Translations under genes and position numbers: made by a program | The notes under the pieces: generated by a model | Told to the model about the DNA's origin: nothing | Seen by the model: the letters and a program-made list of their open reading frames with translations, nothing else | Databases searched by the model: none | Origin: Bacteroidota bacterium | GTDB taxonomy: Bacteria > Bacteroidota > Ignavibacteria > Kryptoniales > JAKASW01 | Assembly (NCBI GenBank): GCA_021812985.1 | Contig: JAKAMG010000011.1 | Span: forward strand, 17,412 to 81,411 | DNA: 64,000 bases | Direction: 5' to 3' | Shown: positions 1 through 7,906 of the stretch, in pieces | Numbering within the stretch: the stretch's first letter is position 1 | How the letters are laid out: each line of letters starts with the position of its first letter

Positions 1-747
1 CACCGCTCTCCCGCCGTCGACAAGGAGTATCTCTCCCGTCACGTAATCTGCATGTGCAAGATATAGAAGCGCGGAGACTATATCACCAGCCTCGCCGTAT
101 TTCTGCAGCGGTATTTTCTTTTCCTCTATATGCCTGATCTCGTCAGACTCCTCACCCGGTATGATAATAGTCCCCGGCGCGATGGCGTTGACGGTTATCT
201 TCGGCGCGAGGGCCTTTGAAAGTGACTTGGTAAGCATAACGACGCCGGCCTTGGCGACATTGTATGCTACGAAATCTGGCCAGGCCTGAAAACCTCCGAG
301 CGATGCAAAGTTGACGATCTTGCCGCCGTGCTGTTCCATTATCCTTGCCGCTGCGCGGGCGCAGTAGAACTGCCCAGTGAGGTTTGTGCCGAGGACATAA
401 TCCCAAAGGCCATCGGATATGTCAGCGAACTTCTTCGGCGGCGGGAATATGGCCGCGTTGTTGACGAGCAGGTCAAGCCTCCCAAAATGGCCGAAGGCCT
501 GGTTGAACATGGCCTCGACTTCAGTCGAACTCGTGATGTCAGCTTTTACACTGATGACATCCGCGCCTAGGGATTTGATTTCCCTAACGGTCTCGTTTGC
601 CTCTTTGGCAGAGTGCGCGTAGTTTACCACCACATTCCATCCGTCACGGGCGAGGGCCAGCGCGGACTGCCGCCCCAATCTTCTCCCGCTCCCCGTTACG
701 AGGGCGACCTTCCTGTCTTTCTTATCTCCCTGCTTTATCGCCATCAT
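1..747 (-). CDS. Short-chain dehydrogenase/reductase (partial, 3' end cut by window edge)
   Basis: This is a classical SDR NAD(P)-dependent oxidoreductase that the ORF track misses because it runs off the left edge. The translation opens MMAIKQGDKKDRKVALVTG and shows the dinucleotide motif TGSGRRLG, the NNAA motif and the catalytic YxxxK as AYNVAK. It reaches the C-terminal GEILLVDGGR block, so only a few residues are missing. The Arg-Arg in the glycine motif resembles pteridine reductase-type SDRs, but the substrate cannot be assigned. Two adjacent ATGs (747 and 744) are possible starts; GAGAG lies just upstream of the first. It begins 3 bp after the stop of the fRMsr gene, so the two are very probably co-transcribed. 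Confidence 0.85.
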   Translation of the reverse strand, partial: MMAIKQGDKKDRKVALVTGSGRRLGRQSALALARDGWNVVVNYAHSAKEANETVREIKSLGADVISVKADITSSTEVEAMFNQAFGHFGRLDLLVNNAAIFPPPKKFADISDGLWDYVLGTNLTGQFYCARAAARIMEQHGGKIVNFASLGGFQAWPDFVAYNVAKAGVVMLTKSLSKALAPKITVNAIAPGTIIIPGEESDEIRHIEEKKIPLQKYGEAGDIVSALLYLAHADYVTGEILLVDGGRAV

Positions 748-750
748 CTC

Positions 751-1245
751 TCAAACTGCCGACGCGTGAAGACGTTCCACTATCCTCGCGACGCGTTGGA
801 GGTTGTCTGCATCGACCGAGTCGAACGAGTTGTATTCGGAGCTGTCCAGGTCGAGCACACCGAACGCCTCGTCGCCTTTCAGTAGGGGAACGACAATTTC
901 GCTCCTCGAGTCAGGATCGCAGTAAATGTGTCCCGGGAACTCAGCCACGTTTGGCACCACGATGGTCTTTCTGCGAGCCGCCGCCGTGCCGCATACTCCA
1001 CTTCCGACTCTTATCCTCGTGCAGGCGACCTTCCCCTGGAATGGTCCGACGACGAGTTCCCCATTCTTCATGAAATAAAATCCGACCCATGAAGCGTACG
1101 GAAGGGCCTGCTTGAGGGCCGCGGCCAGGTTCGCTGTGTTTGCTATGAAATCGGCCTCTCCCGAGACAAGAGACTCCAGCTGTGGAAGGAGCTCGGAGTA
1201 AACCCCCGATTTCCCTTCAGTCGCGGTTATCTTTAACTGTTCCAT
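751..1245 (-). CDS. msrC: Free methionine-(R)-sulfoxide reductase (GAF domain)
   Basis: A 164-aa single GAF-domain enzyme expected to reduce free methionine-(R)-sulfoxide in the cytosol. The three cysteines typical of fRMsr are present: C75 in GKVACTRIR, C85 in GSGVCGTAA and C109 in FPGHIYCDPDSRSE. The following SEIVVPL and GVLDLDS blocks also fit the family, as does the length. It sits 55 bp downstream of ygfZ and 3 bp upstream of an SDR, suggesting a three-gene unit. The pairing with YgfZ, a protein linked to oxidative Fe-S damage, fits an oxidative-repair theme, which is inference. Confidence 0.9.
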   Translation of the reverse strand: MEQLKITATEGKSGVYSELLPQLESLVSGEADFIANTANLAAALKQALPYASWVGFYFMKNGELVVGPFQGKVACTRIRVGSGVCGTAAARRKTIVVPNVAEFPGHIYCDPDSRSEIVVPLLKGDEAFGVLDLDSSEYNSFDSVDADNLQRVARIVERLHASAV

Positions 1246-1300
1246 AATCTATTAAATCCGATTCAACACTGGCACTCTCGTGTTCTCCATGACGGCCTGT

Positions 1301-2404
1301 TTAAACGTTGAAAGGGAGGGTGGACAGCGCCGCATCAAAACTCTTTCCCCCCACTTTTATGGAGTACTTCGCGCCGGGAACCATTTGCTGAATTGAGATA
1401 TATGCTAGCGCGATTTCCTTCCCGAGTCCGGGTGACTTAGCGGAGCTCGTCACCGCGCCTATTTCAGTCTCCGCTCCTGGCTTAGCATCGTAAACCTTTG
1501 CGCCATGTGGCATCTTCGAATCTGCCACGAGACCGATAAGGCGTCTCCTCACCTTCTCGTAGGTTTGCAGCCTTGCCACAACCTCCTGCCCGACGTAACA
1601 TCCTTTGTTGTCGCTTATCGCGTCGATCCCATTCGCCTCGAGCGGGTTCATGTCCTCGTTCAACTCGCGTGGGAAAAGAGGAGTGCCGTTTTCAATTCTG
1701 AGAATCTCGAAAGTTTCCAACCCGGCGGGGACCGCTCCGCGCGCCTTCCCGTTCTCCAGAAGAGAATTCCATATTTCCCCGGCATTGTCCGGATTAACGA
1801 GAAGTATATAACCGCCTCCCGTCGCAAGATTTGTCTTCGAAAGAAAAATCTCGCGGGAGCCGAGGAACGTCCGTACGAAATTGAAAGCCGGCATCTTGCT
1901 TACGTCGAGAAATGCCTTGTAGCTTGAATGTGCATACTCCTTGAGGAAATCGGTAGCCGCGGGGCCAGCCACGAACAACATCGGGAAACTCCCCGTCACA
2001 TCCTCAATCCTGACATCTTCGGAGATAACGAATCTCTCTATCCATTTTGCAACTTTGCCGGAGTTGCCGGGACTCGTCAAGACGAGGAGGCTCTCCTGCT
2101 GGGCATAAACGGTGCAGAGGTCAACGATCCTTCCCTTCTCTGTCGCGAAGAATGTCTGCTTCCCCATTCCGGGGCGCATCCCGTTCAAATCATTTGTGGT
2201 GATACGGTTAAGGAGATCGAGAGCATCCTTCCCGGTAAGCCGAAGCTTGCCGAAATGCGACAGGTCAAAGAATGCCGCGTACCGCCTCGCGGCCCCGTAT
2301 TCTTCCTCAACTGATGTATACTTCTCAGGAACGGCAACGCCGTCGACCTGTATCATCTGAGCTCCAAGACGCTTGTGCATCGAGGTCAGGGTGCTTTCCG
2401 ACAT
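1301..2404 (-). CDS. ygfZ: YgfZ/CAF17-type folate-binding Fe-S maintenance protein
   Basis: A 367-aa GcvT-fold protein related to aminomethyltransferase. It is called YgfZ rather than GcvT because it carries the family signature K-G-C-Y-x-G-Q-E (NKGCYVGQEV) about two thirds along. The N-terminal half has the folate-binding-like DLSHFGKLRLTG and RITTNDLN blocks. YgfZ proteins assist synthesis or repair of certain Fe-S enzymes in a tetrahydrofolate-dependent way. The ATG at 2404 is preceded by ATCGGAGGAG, a strong ribosome site. It starts the minus-strand unit ygfZ-msrC-SDR and is divergent from the H-like gene pair. Confidence 0.88.
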   Translation of the reverse strand: MSESTLTSMHKRLGAQMIQVDGVAVPEKYTSVEEEYGAARRYAAFFDLSHFGKLRLTGKDALDLLNRITTNDLNGMRPGMGKQTFFATEKGRIVDLCTVYAQQESLLVLTSPGNSGKVAKWIERFVISEDVRIEDVTGSFPMLFVAGPAATDFLKEYAHSSYKAFLDVSKMPAFNFVRTFLGSREIFLSKTNLATGGGYILLVNPDNAGEIWNSLLENGKARGAVPAGLETFEILRIENGTPLFPRELNEDMNPLEANGIDAISDNKGCYVGQEVVARLQTYEKVRRRLIGLVADSKMPHGAKVYDAKPGAETEIGAVTSSAKSPGLGKEIALAYISIQQMVPGAKYSIKVGGKSFDAALSTLPFNV

Positions 2405-2428
2405 CTATGACTCCTCCGATTTTAGACT

Positions 2429-2457
2429 AATATATTGCCGTCCAATTTTCCAATCAA
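2429..2457 (-). promoter_or_regulatory. Sigma-70-type promoter for ygfZ unit
   Basis: On the minus strand TTGATT and TATATT are separated by exactly 17 bp, about 25 bp upstream of the ygfZ start codon. This is a good housekeeping promoter match by eye, with no experimental support. Confidence 0.55.
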
Positions 2458-2483
2458 TGAAACGGCCATCTGTACGCGCCAGG

Positions 2484-2639
2484 AGACGTATTGCGTCTGA
2501 GATATACCGTTCAGTGAAAGAGACAAGTGGGATTCTCCAACTTCAGTGAGGGCTAATCAGACACAATTGTAATACCTGTCTCTAGCTTCACTTTACGAGT
2601 CGCGTTACTCCCCACTCCTACAGCGCTTACGAGGCGCTG
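2484..2639. promoter_or_regulatory. Candidate upstream activator sites (two inverted repeats)
   Basis: Two inverted repeats lie 30-170 bp upstream of the sigma-54 promoter: AGACG-N5-CGTCT at 2484-2498 and CAGCGC-N7-GCGCTG at 2621-2639. That is the usual distance for enhancer sites bound by NtrC-family activators. The two repeats do not share an obvious sequence, so at most one may be the site for the neighbouring regulator. The rest of the 350-bp intergenic stretch 2405-2754 shows only the two promoters. Confidence 0.3.
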
Positions 2640-2653
2640 AACATTCATAACGG

Positions 2654-2668
2654 TGGCACGGGGGTTGC
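2654..2668 (+). promoter_or_regulatory. Sigma-54 (-24/-12) promoter
   Basis: TGGCAC-GGGGG-TTGC matches the sigma-54 consensus TGGCAC-N5-TTGC, with the GG and GC dinucleotides in the correct 10-bp register. The predicted start near 2680 would give a roughly 75-nt leader for the 105-aa membrane protein gene. An NtrC-family sigma-54 activator is encoded 1.3 kb away on the other strand, which makes local control likely. Confidence 0.75.
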
Positions 2669-2754
2669 GCTTCTTTCGGTATTAAGGATTGGCCGCAGGG
2701 CCGCCAGTCAAGAATTTGACCGCAGTCCATGCCAAATGACAAAAGGAGGATGAC

Positions 2755-3072
2755 ATGTTCGCAAACGACGATTTATTCTGGCTGAATATGACGAACCTTT
2801 TTCTCGGCATAGCCACTGTGTATTGCATGGTGGCGGTCGGGTATTCAGCATTGAAGGAGGTTTTCAGCCGATGGAAATTGCGTGATAGAAGGGTACCGGA
2901 GCTGGACGACCACACCTTTGTCGCCGACGGACTCGGGATTACGTTGGCAGACGGAGGAGAGAGGATCGACGCGAGCGATGTTCTTGTGGTTACTGAAGAC
3001 TCTATTGGGACCGCCGGGAAGGCTGATGAGATTACATCCACCCAAGCGAAGAGGGAGGAGAACAGAAAATGA
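2755..3072 (+). CDS. Small single-pass membrane protein of sigma-54 operon
   Basis: A 105-aa protein I do not recognise. Residues about 11-34 (NLFLGIATVYCMVAVGYSAL) form one hydrophobic segment near the N terminus, followed by a basic stretch (SRWKLRDRR) and an acidic soluble tail of about 60 residues. This predicts a membrane anchor with the tail in the cytoplasm. AAAAGGAGG upstream of the ATG is a near-ideal ribosome site. The stop overlaps the start of the GcvH-like gene (ATGA), so the two are translationally coupled and probably act together. Expression is probably sigma-54 dependent. Confidence 0.75.
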   Translation: MFANDDLFWLNMTNLFLGIATVYCMVAVGYSALKEVFSRWKLRDRRVPELDDHTFVADGLGITLADGGERIDASDVLVVTEDSIGTAGKADEITSTQAKREENRK

Positions 3073-4031
3073 GATGCCCCTTCCTGAGGGAAGCGCAGGT
3101 CAAATTCTGCTGCGCCTCCGAGTATAAGAAACTCATAGCACGCTATTTGGACGACACAAGCGACGAGCTTTGCACTTCGCCCGCGTACGTCAATTGCCAA
3201 TCAGCAAGAGATCGGCATGAAGAGCTTCCGAGTCTCGATCACTGCCCCTTTCTTCAGGAGACTCTGTGCCAGTATTGCTCCGTAATGTCGGTCGTTAAAT
3301 ATGTGCCTTACCAGGAGCCGGGCCTGACTCGATGCGGCACATCAGCGCACCGGTATTGCGAGTTGATGATGACGATGCAGAATCCGCGACTCCTCACACC
3401 GCACGACGTCATCGCGCCCGAAATCGACCCGGATGACGAGAACGCGAGCGGCTATTGGATGGTAGATGGAATTCAGACCGTCGGATGGCTCTTCTACTCG
3501 CCCAACCACATGTGGGCCGATGTCGACGAAGACGGAACCTGCCACGTAGGCGCGGACGCATTCATGTCAAAGGTATTGGGGAAGGTGGACGACGTGACAT
3601 TCGCATCATCGGGGGCCGCGCGTAATCCCGCAGTCAGCCTTTCTGTCAATGGCCTCGACCTCCAGATGATTTTCCCTGAAGAGATGCGGATCTATTCCAC
3701 AAATCCGCACCTGAGGTCGAATCCTTCGAAAGTGACATCAGACCCTTACACCCTCGGCTGGCTATTCGAGGGAAAGCTTTCAGGAGTCCCGCGTGGGCTC
3801 ATCCGCGGCAAAGCCTCGAGGGAATGGATGAGGGACGAGATGAGGCGGCTCGTCGAATTCGCTCAGGACTTGTCGGCAAACAAGATGGTGGACGGGATCA
3901 GAATGATGGCAGACGGCGGGATGATCGATGCCGATTTCCTCGGCTCACTGACAAAAGAGGAGCTTCTTCTCCTGTACAACGACTTCTTCTCGCCGCGACA
4001 GTCTTTAAGCGCGGAATTCGGCTCAAGGTGA
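3069..4031 (+). CDS. Cys-rich protein with degenerate GcvH-like (lipoyl-type) domain
   Basis: A 320-aa protein in two parts. Residues 1-100 hold ten cysteines in what looks like a tandem duplication: CPFLRE, C14 C15, then C35-x7-C43; and CPFLQE, C67-x2-C70, then C89-x7-C97. This could bind metal or an Fe-S cluster. Residues about 135-245 match glycine cleavage H protein: LFYSPNHMWADVDEDGT resembles the H-protein opening YTxxHEWV..DGT, and DPYTLGWLFEG resembles DPYGEGWI. At the lipoyl site the expected ESVKA reads LSVNG, so the modified lysine is absent. It is therefore not a functional glycine-cleavage carrier; a ligand-binding or adaptor role is inference. It ends 15 bp from the convergent regulator gene. 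Confidence 0.75.
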   Translation: MRCPFLREAQVKFCCASEYKKLIARYLDDTSDELCTSPAYVNCQSARDRHEELPSLDHCPFLQETLCQYCSVMSVVKYVPYQEPGLTRCGTSAHRYCELMMTMQNPRLLTPHDVIAPEIDPDDENASGYWMVDGIQTVGWLFYSPNHMWADVDEDGTCHVGADAFMSKVLGKVDDVTFASSGAARNPAVSLSVNGLDLQMIFPEEMRIYSTNPHLRSNPSKVTSDPYTLGWLFEGKLSGVPRGLIRGKASREWMRDEMRRLVEFAQDLSANKMVDGIRMMADGGMIDADFLGSLTKEELLLLYNDFFSPRQSLSAEFGSR

Positions 4032-4046
4032 GAGAACAGGACGGAG

Positions 4047-5405
4047 CTACCTCTGTATCTCGTACCTCTTTATTTTTTCGTAGAGGGTGGAACGGTCGAT
4101 ACCAAGAACCAGCGCAGCTTCCTTGATGTTTCCACCGGTGCGCTTTATTGTGGCCTCTATGACCTGCTTCTCGACCGATTGAAGCGGGAGATTGTCCGGA
4201 ACATTCCACGCCGGTCTCCTTATCCCGTTATGTTCAAGAAACGAAAAGTCCTCATCGCTAAGGACGCTGGCTTTGCACGTCACAATCGCCCGCTCCACCG
4301 CATTCTCGAGCTCCCGCACGTTGCCGGGCCAGTTGTAATCGATAAGCATCTTCAGGCCTGATTCCGTGATGTCTTCTATCTCCTTCCCGAGCTCGTGAGA
4401 CAACCTCTCGATGAAGCTCCTGACGAGTAGCGGAACGTCCTCCCTTCTTTCGCGAAGCGGAGGTATCTGAATGTTTATCACGTTTAGTCGGTAGAACAAA
4501 TCGTCTCTGAAGGTCCCGGCCTGGACCGCCTCCGACAGGTCACGATGAGTCGCTGCAATCACCCTAACATCCACCGAAATCTCTTCTGACCCGCCGACGC
4601 GGTAGAAACTCCGCTCCTGCAGTACACGGAGGAGGTCTAGCTGAAGTTTCGGCGAGATGTCTCCAACTTCATCCAGAAATATTGTGCCGCCGTCGGCCAT
4701 CTCGAACTTGCCCTTCTTCTGTGAGACCGCGCCCGTAAACGCTCCCCTCTCATGCCCGAAGAGCTCCGACTCCAGGAGAGTCTCGGCGAGCGCCGCGCAT
4801 GACACACCAACGAACGGTTTTGGAGCCCTGTCACCCGAGAAGTGAATCGCCCGCGCGATGAGTTCTTTACCTGTACCACTCTCTCCCTGTATGAGAACGG
4901 TGCTCTTGAGTCCGGAAATCTCCCTCACTAACTCGAAGATCTCCTGCATCCTGCAGTTCTTGCTGATGATGTCATGGAAGCTGTATTGCTTTGCCAGCTT
5001 CTGTCTCAGTATCGTGTTTTCCCGCTGCAGGTTCTTCACCTTGATTATCCTCTCGACAAGCATGGAGATTTCTTTCGGGTTGCACGGCTTGACTATGTAT
5101 TCGTGCGCCCCCTCCTTCATCGCGGTGATCGCTGTGTCGACAGTCGCGTAGGCCGTTATTATTATGACGGAGGCGTCCGGATGGATTTTCCTTATCTCCA
5201 TCATCGTCTCTATGCCGTCCATCCCGCCCGGCATCTTGAGGTCAACGAAATAAATGGCGTAGTCCTTTTCACGCGCTTTTTCAAGCGCCACGCCGCCGGA
5301 TGCGGCTGAGTCCACTCCGTATCCATCCTCACGCAGCCACGCCGCCAGGGATTCCCGCATGACCTCCTCATCATCCACGACAAGTATTTCCCATTGCGTC
5401 TTCAT
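4047..5405 (-). CDS. Sigma-54-dependent response regulator, NtrC/AtoC family
   Basis: A 452-aa three-domain activator. The receiver domain has the acidic pair D11-D12, phospho-acceptor D55 (FVDLKMPG) and K106. The AAA+ domain has Walker A GESGTGKE (174-181), the sigma-54 contact loop GAFTGA (221-226) and Walker B DEVGD (245-249). The C terminus has a Fis-type helix-turn-helix ([24 protein letters not shown]). All key residues are present, so it should be an active enhancer-binding protein. Its start overlaps the archaemetzincin stop by ATGA and it is last in the operon kinase-archaemetzincin-regulator. The facing sigma-54 promoter at 2654 is its most obvious target. Confidence 0.93.
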   Translation of the reverse strand: MKTQWEILVVDDEEVMRESLAAWLREDGYGVDSAASGGVALEKAREKDYAIYFVDLKMPGGMDGIETMMEIRKIHPDASVIIITAYATVDTAITAMKEGAHEYIVKPCNPKEISMLVERIIKVKNLQRENTILRQKLAKQYSFHDIISKNCRMQEIFELVREISGLKSTVLIQGESGTGKELIARAIHFSGDRAPKPFVGVSCAALAETLLESELFGHERGAFTGAVSQKKGKFEMADGGTIFLDEVGDISPKLQLDLLRVLQERSFYRVGGSEEISVDVRVIAATHRDLSEAVQAGTFRDDLFYRLNVINIQIPPLRERREDVPLLVRSFIERLSHELGKEIEDITESGLKMLIDYNWPGNVRELENAVERAIVTCKASVLSDEDFSFLEHNGIRRPAWNVPDNLPLQSVEKQVIEATIKRTGGNIKEAALVLGIDRSTLYEKIKRYEIQR

Positions 5406-5983
5406 CCGATCATCTCCGGTACTGTTGTCCTCTTTACCTGCCTCTTGGCCTTAGCAATTTCCTCGTCCAGCAGCTTCCAGCAGCTGGCGCAAAAGTCCTC
5501 GGACTTCAAATCAACCTGAACGATCTCCGTCGAAAGCGACATCAGACACGACCTGTCACCGCAGTGAACAAGACCGAACGTGTGCCCGAGTTCATGCGCA
5601 ATTTCTTTCCTTGCCCTCCGCATTTCGACTTCTTTGTTCGGCCTCAACCCGTAAAAAGCCTGGCCCAGTCTGGCGAGAGAGATTATCGCGGTCCTGCCAC
5701 AGAGCTGTGCCTGACCATACACGAATGTGATCATCGGAATGTAGAGGTCACATCCCGTAACTCCGACAAATCTGGTCGCATCGGGCGGCGTCACGCTGGA
5801 AAGATTCCGAAGTATGACAGTCGAGCTGTACTGTCCCCGCCGCGCGTCAAACGCGTAATCCGGCTCGGGAAATGACGTGGACACCTCAGAATCGAACCCG
5901 AACAGCTCGCCGACATGCCTCGCCAACATGCTTAGCGTCTCACCATTTACCGCGCCGATCGGGGATAAATAGATTCTGCTCAT
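5402..5983 (-). CDS. Archaemetzincin-family zinc metalloprotease
   Basis: A 193-aa protein with the metzincin zinc site HELGHTFGLVH (H130, E131, H134, H140). It is followed by the archaemetzincin extra cysteines C141, C146, C164 and C167 (HCGDRSCLM and FCASC), which in the family bind a second zinc. No signal peptide is seen, so it should be cytoplasmic. The substrate is unknown. It lies between a histidine kinase and its presumed response regulator, with an ATGA overlap into the latter. Placement inside a two-component operon suggests a signalling or proteolytic-control role, which is inference. The ribosome site before the ATG is weak. Confidence 0.88.
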   Translation of the reverse strand: MSRIYLSPIGAVNGETLSMLARHVGELFGFDSEVSTSFPEPDYAFDARRGQYSSTVILRNLSSVTPPDATRFVGVTGCDLYIPMITFVYGQAQLCGRTAIISLARLGQAFYGLRPNKEVEMRRARKEIAHELGHTFGLVHCGDRSCLMSLSTEIVQVDLKSEDFCASCWKLLDEEIAKAKRQVKRTTVPEMIG

Positions 5984-6077
5984 GACGCAGTCAGTCCCGA
6001 TATGAGGAAAATGGCCCTTCGGTATGAGCCACTATATCTCTGCCGATTCACGCGCTCATCCTTCATGTTGAATCTCT

Positions 6078-7700
6078 TTATGCTCCACCCTCGGCTCCTT
6101 CAGCTGAGGCGATCTTCTGCGGCAGCGTCTTTCTGATGGGCACAGTCACCTTGAACCTCGTCCCTTTACCCAATTCGCTCGTCACCTCTATGTCTCCACC
6201 ATGTGCATCAACGATCCCATACACTACCGACAGTCCCAACCCAACCCCCTTCGCGTCCCCCTTCGTGGTGAAGAAAGGATCGAAAATCCTGGGAAGTATT
6301 TCCGGCGGTATCCCATCGCCGGTATCGGCGATCTCGACAACCACCGATTCCCCTTCCTGCCTTGTCGAGATTGATATCGTTCCCTGGCCCTTTGCATGAC
6401 ACGCATCGGCTCCGTTCATTACGAGATTCACAATCACCTGTTGCATCTGGTAACCGTCGCATTCCGCAGGGGGTAGTGTCTCCGAGAGATGGAGCTCGAG
6501 AATTATATTCCCAAGCTCGAGCCGGTGCCTAAGTATAAGGAGACTGTTTCTGATTATGACATTCAGGTCTGCGGTCGAGCTCTGAGGCTTTGGCCGCCTC
6601 GAGAACGCGAGGAGGTCGGAGACAATCCGCCCGACCCTCGTCGTCTCGTCGATTATCTGGCCGACATATTTCCTCACTTCCTTTACCCGTTCTCCAGGAA
6701 TCCCATCGTCTTTCACAATTCTGTCGAGTAACATCGCGAGGTTGAGGACGCCGGAGATCGGATTATTTATCTCATGCGCTACAGTCGCTGAAAGCTGGCC
6801 GAGGGACGCGAGCCTGTCGCTCTGGAGAAGTTTCTGGTGCGCCACTTCAAGCTGCTTCGTCCTCTCTTTCACCTTCCGCTCAAGGTCCTGCGTTGCCTGG
6901 TTGAGCTCCACCATGGCCCTGTTCAGACGTTCGCTCATGACGTTGAACTCATGCGCGAGCTCGGCAAGTTCGGAGCTGGAACTTATCTCGACGACGTGAT
7001 CGAGCTGCATGCGGCTCACGGCCCTCGCCCCTGCTATAAGCTGATTTATGGGTTTGTCAACGAACCGGCGTGTGAAGAAGACTATGAAAAGGCCAATGAG
7101 CACTATCTGAATTCCGGTAACCGCGAAGACTTCAGCCCTCGCGTTTGAAAGTTCCGCGTCGAGAGGGCCAAGGTCAAAAGCGACATCGAGAACTCCAAGT
7201 ACGGTCGTCGTCTTGGGATGTGCATGGCAGGGAGCGTCACTGCATGAGGGCTCATTATAGATAGGGGTGATCATAGCAAGCTGCCTCCCTCCGGCCGATC
7301 TGAAGATCCTGGAGCGGGAGGACGCGTCGACGTTCACGAGCGGTTGCGAGGAGAAGTGACACATGGCGCACGACTCGGCCTTCTTGTCGACCTGCCTTTC
7401 GTCGGTGGCTTTCGTCGAGAACATCACCTTCCCCTCTTTATTGAAGATCCTTATCCTGCTTATCCCGGGATTTGCCGCGATCGTTTGCATCACGGAATAC
7501 GCGGCGGACCTGTCGTCCGCCAGCATGGCATGCCACGTCGCGCTTGTGATTCCCATTGAGAGCTGGTCAGCCCCAGTGATCATCGCCTGAAGAATCTGAC
7601 GCTCCTGATTCCGCAGGCTGATGTACCCCGAAATACCCGAGACGACCATGACGATGATCGTGAGGGAGATGATTATCTGAAGAGAAAGCCGCTTCGGCAC
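6078..7700 (-). CDS. Membrane sensor histidine kinase with c-type-haem-like periplasmic motifs
   Basis: A 540-aa sensor. TM1 spans about 7-27 and TM2 about 190-210, bounding a 160-residue periplasmic domain, then HAMP (211-263) and a coiled coil. The HisKA H-box is AHEINNP with H309. The HATPase domain contains ADTGDGIPPEI, DPFFTTK and GVGLGLSVV. The periplasmic domain holds CAMCH (111-115), a canonical CxxCH haem c site, and CSDAPCH (153-159), a CxxxxCH variant. This suggests covalent haem and sensing of redox state or a gas. The start is GTG at 7700; the in-frame context offers no better ATG, and AGGTG lies close upstream. It heads the operon with archaemetzincin and the sigma-54 regulator. 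Confidence 0.9.
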   Translation of the reverse strand: MPKRLSLQIIISLTIIVMVVSGISGYISLRNQERQILQAMITGADQLSMGITSATWHAMLADDRSAAYSVMQTIAANPGISRIRIFNKEGKVMFSTKATDERQVDKKAESCAMCHFSSQPLVNVDASSRSRIFRSAGGRQLAMITPIYNEPSCSDAPCHAHPKTTTVLGVLDVAFDLGPLDAELSNARAEVFAVTGIQIVLIGLFIVFFTRRFVDKPINQLIAGARAVSRMQLDHVVEISSSSELAELAHEFNVMSERLNRAMVELNQATQDLERKVKERTKQLEVAHQKLLQSDRLASLGQLSATVAHEINNPISGVLNLAMLLDRIVKDDGIPGERVKEVRKYVGQIIDETTRVGRIVSDLLAFSRRPKPQSSTADLNVIIRNSLLILRHRLELGNIILELHLSETLPPAECDGYQMQQVIVNLVMNGADACHAKGQGTISISTRQEGESVVVEIADTGDGIPPEILPRIFDPFFTTKGDAKGVGLGLSVVYGIVDAHGGDIEVTSELGKGTRFKVTVPIRKTLPQKIASAEGAEGGA

Positions 7701-7864
7701 GACACCTGACCTGCTTTCTGAATATCATTTTGCCCCGTTAAGGGGAAACAATTCACTGGCGAGGTGCTACGGCATACCGGCTGGCGCTTTATGCCAACCC
7801 ACTGACAACGGTAAAATATGGAGGGAAGATTAGAGATTCAATTCCGGAAGGGGGCGTAAGAGGA

Positions 7865-7890
7865 GTGGCCGCCGCGTTAACGGCGGCCAC
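7865..7890 (-). terminator. Hairpin after the sugar-acid operon
   Basis: GTGGCCGCCG-CGTTAA-CGGCGGCCAC is a perfect 10-bp stem with a 6-nt loop, starting 16 bp after the stop of the PfkB kinase gene on the minus strand. No clear T tract follows, so it may be a weak terminator or an mRNA 3' end stabiliser. Confidence 0.5.
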
Positions 7891-7906
7891 CAGAAGGAAG
7901 CTACAA

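Noticed and set aside
2682-3200. 172-aa minus-strand ORF antisense to the sigma-54 operon
   Set aside because: It lies opposite two genes with strong ribosome site and domain evidence; a high-GC shadow frame.
5980-6066. 28-codon minus-strand ORF between the kinase and archaemetzincin, ending with ATGA on the archaemetzincin start
   Set aside because: Could be a coupling leader peptide, but it is short, lacks a strong ribosome site and nothing else supports it.
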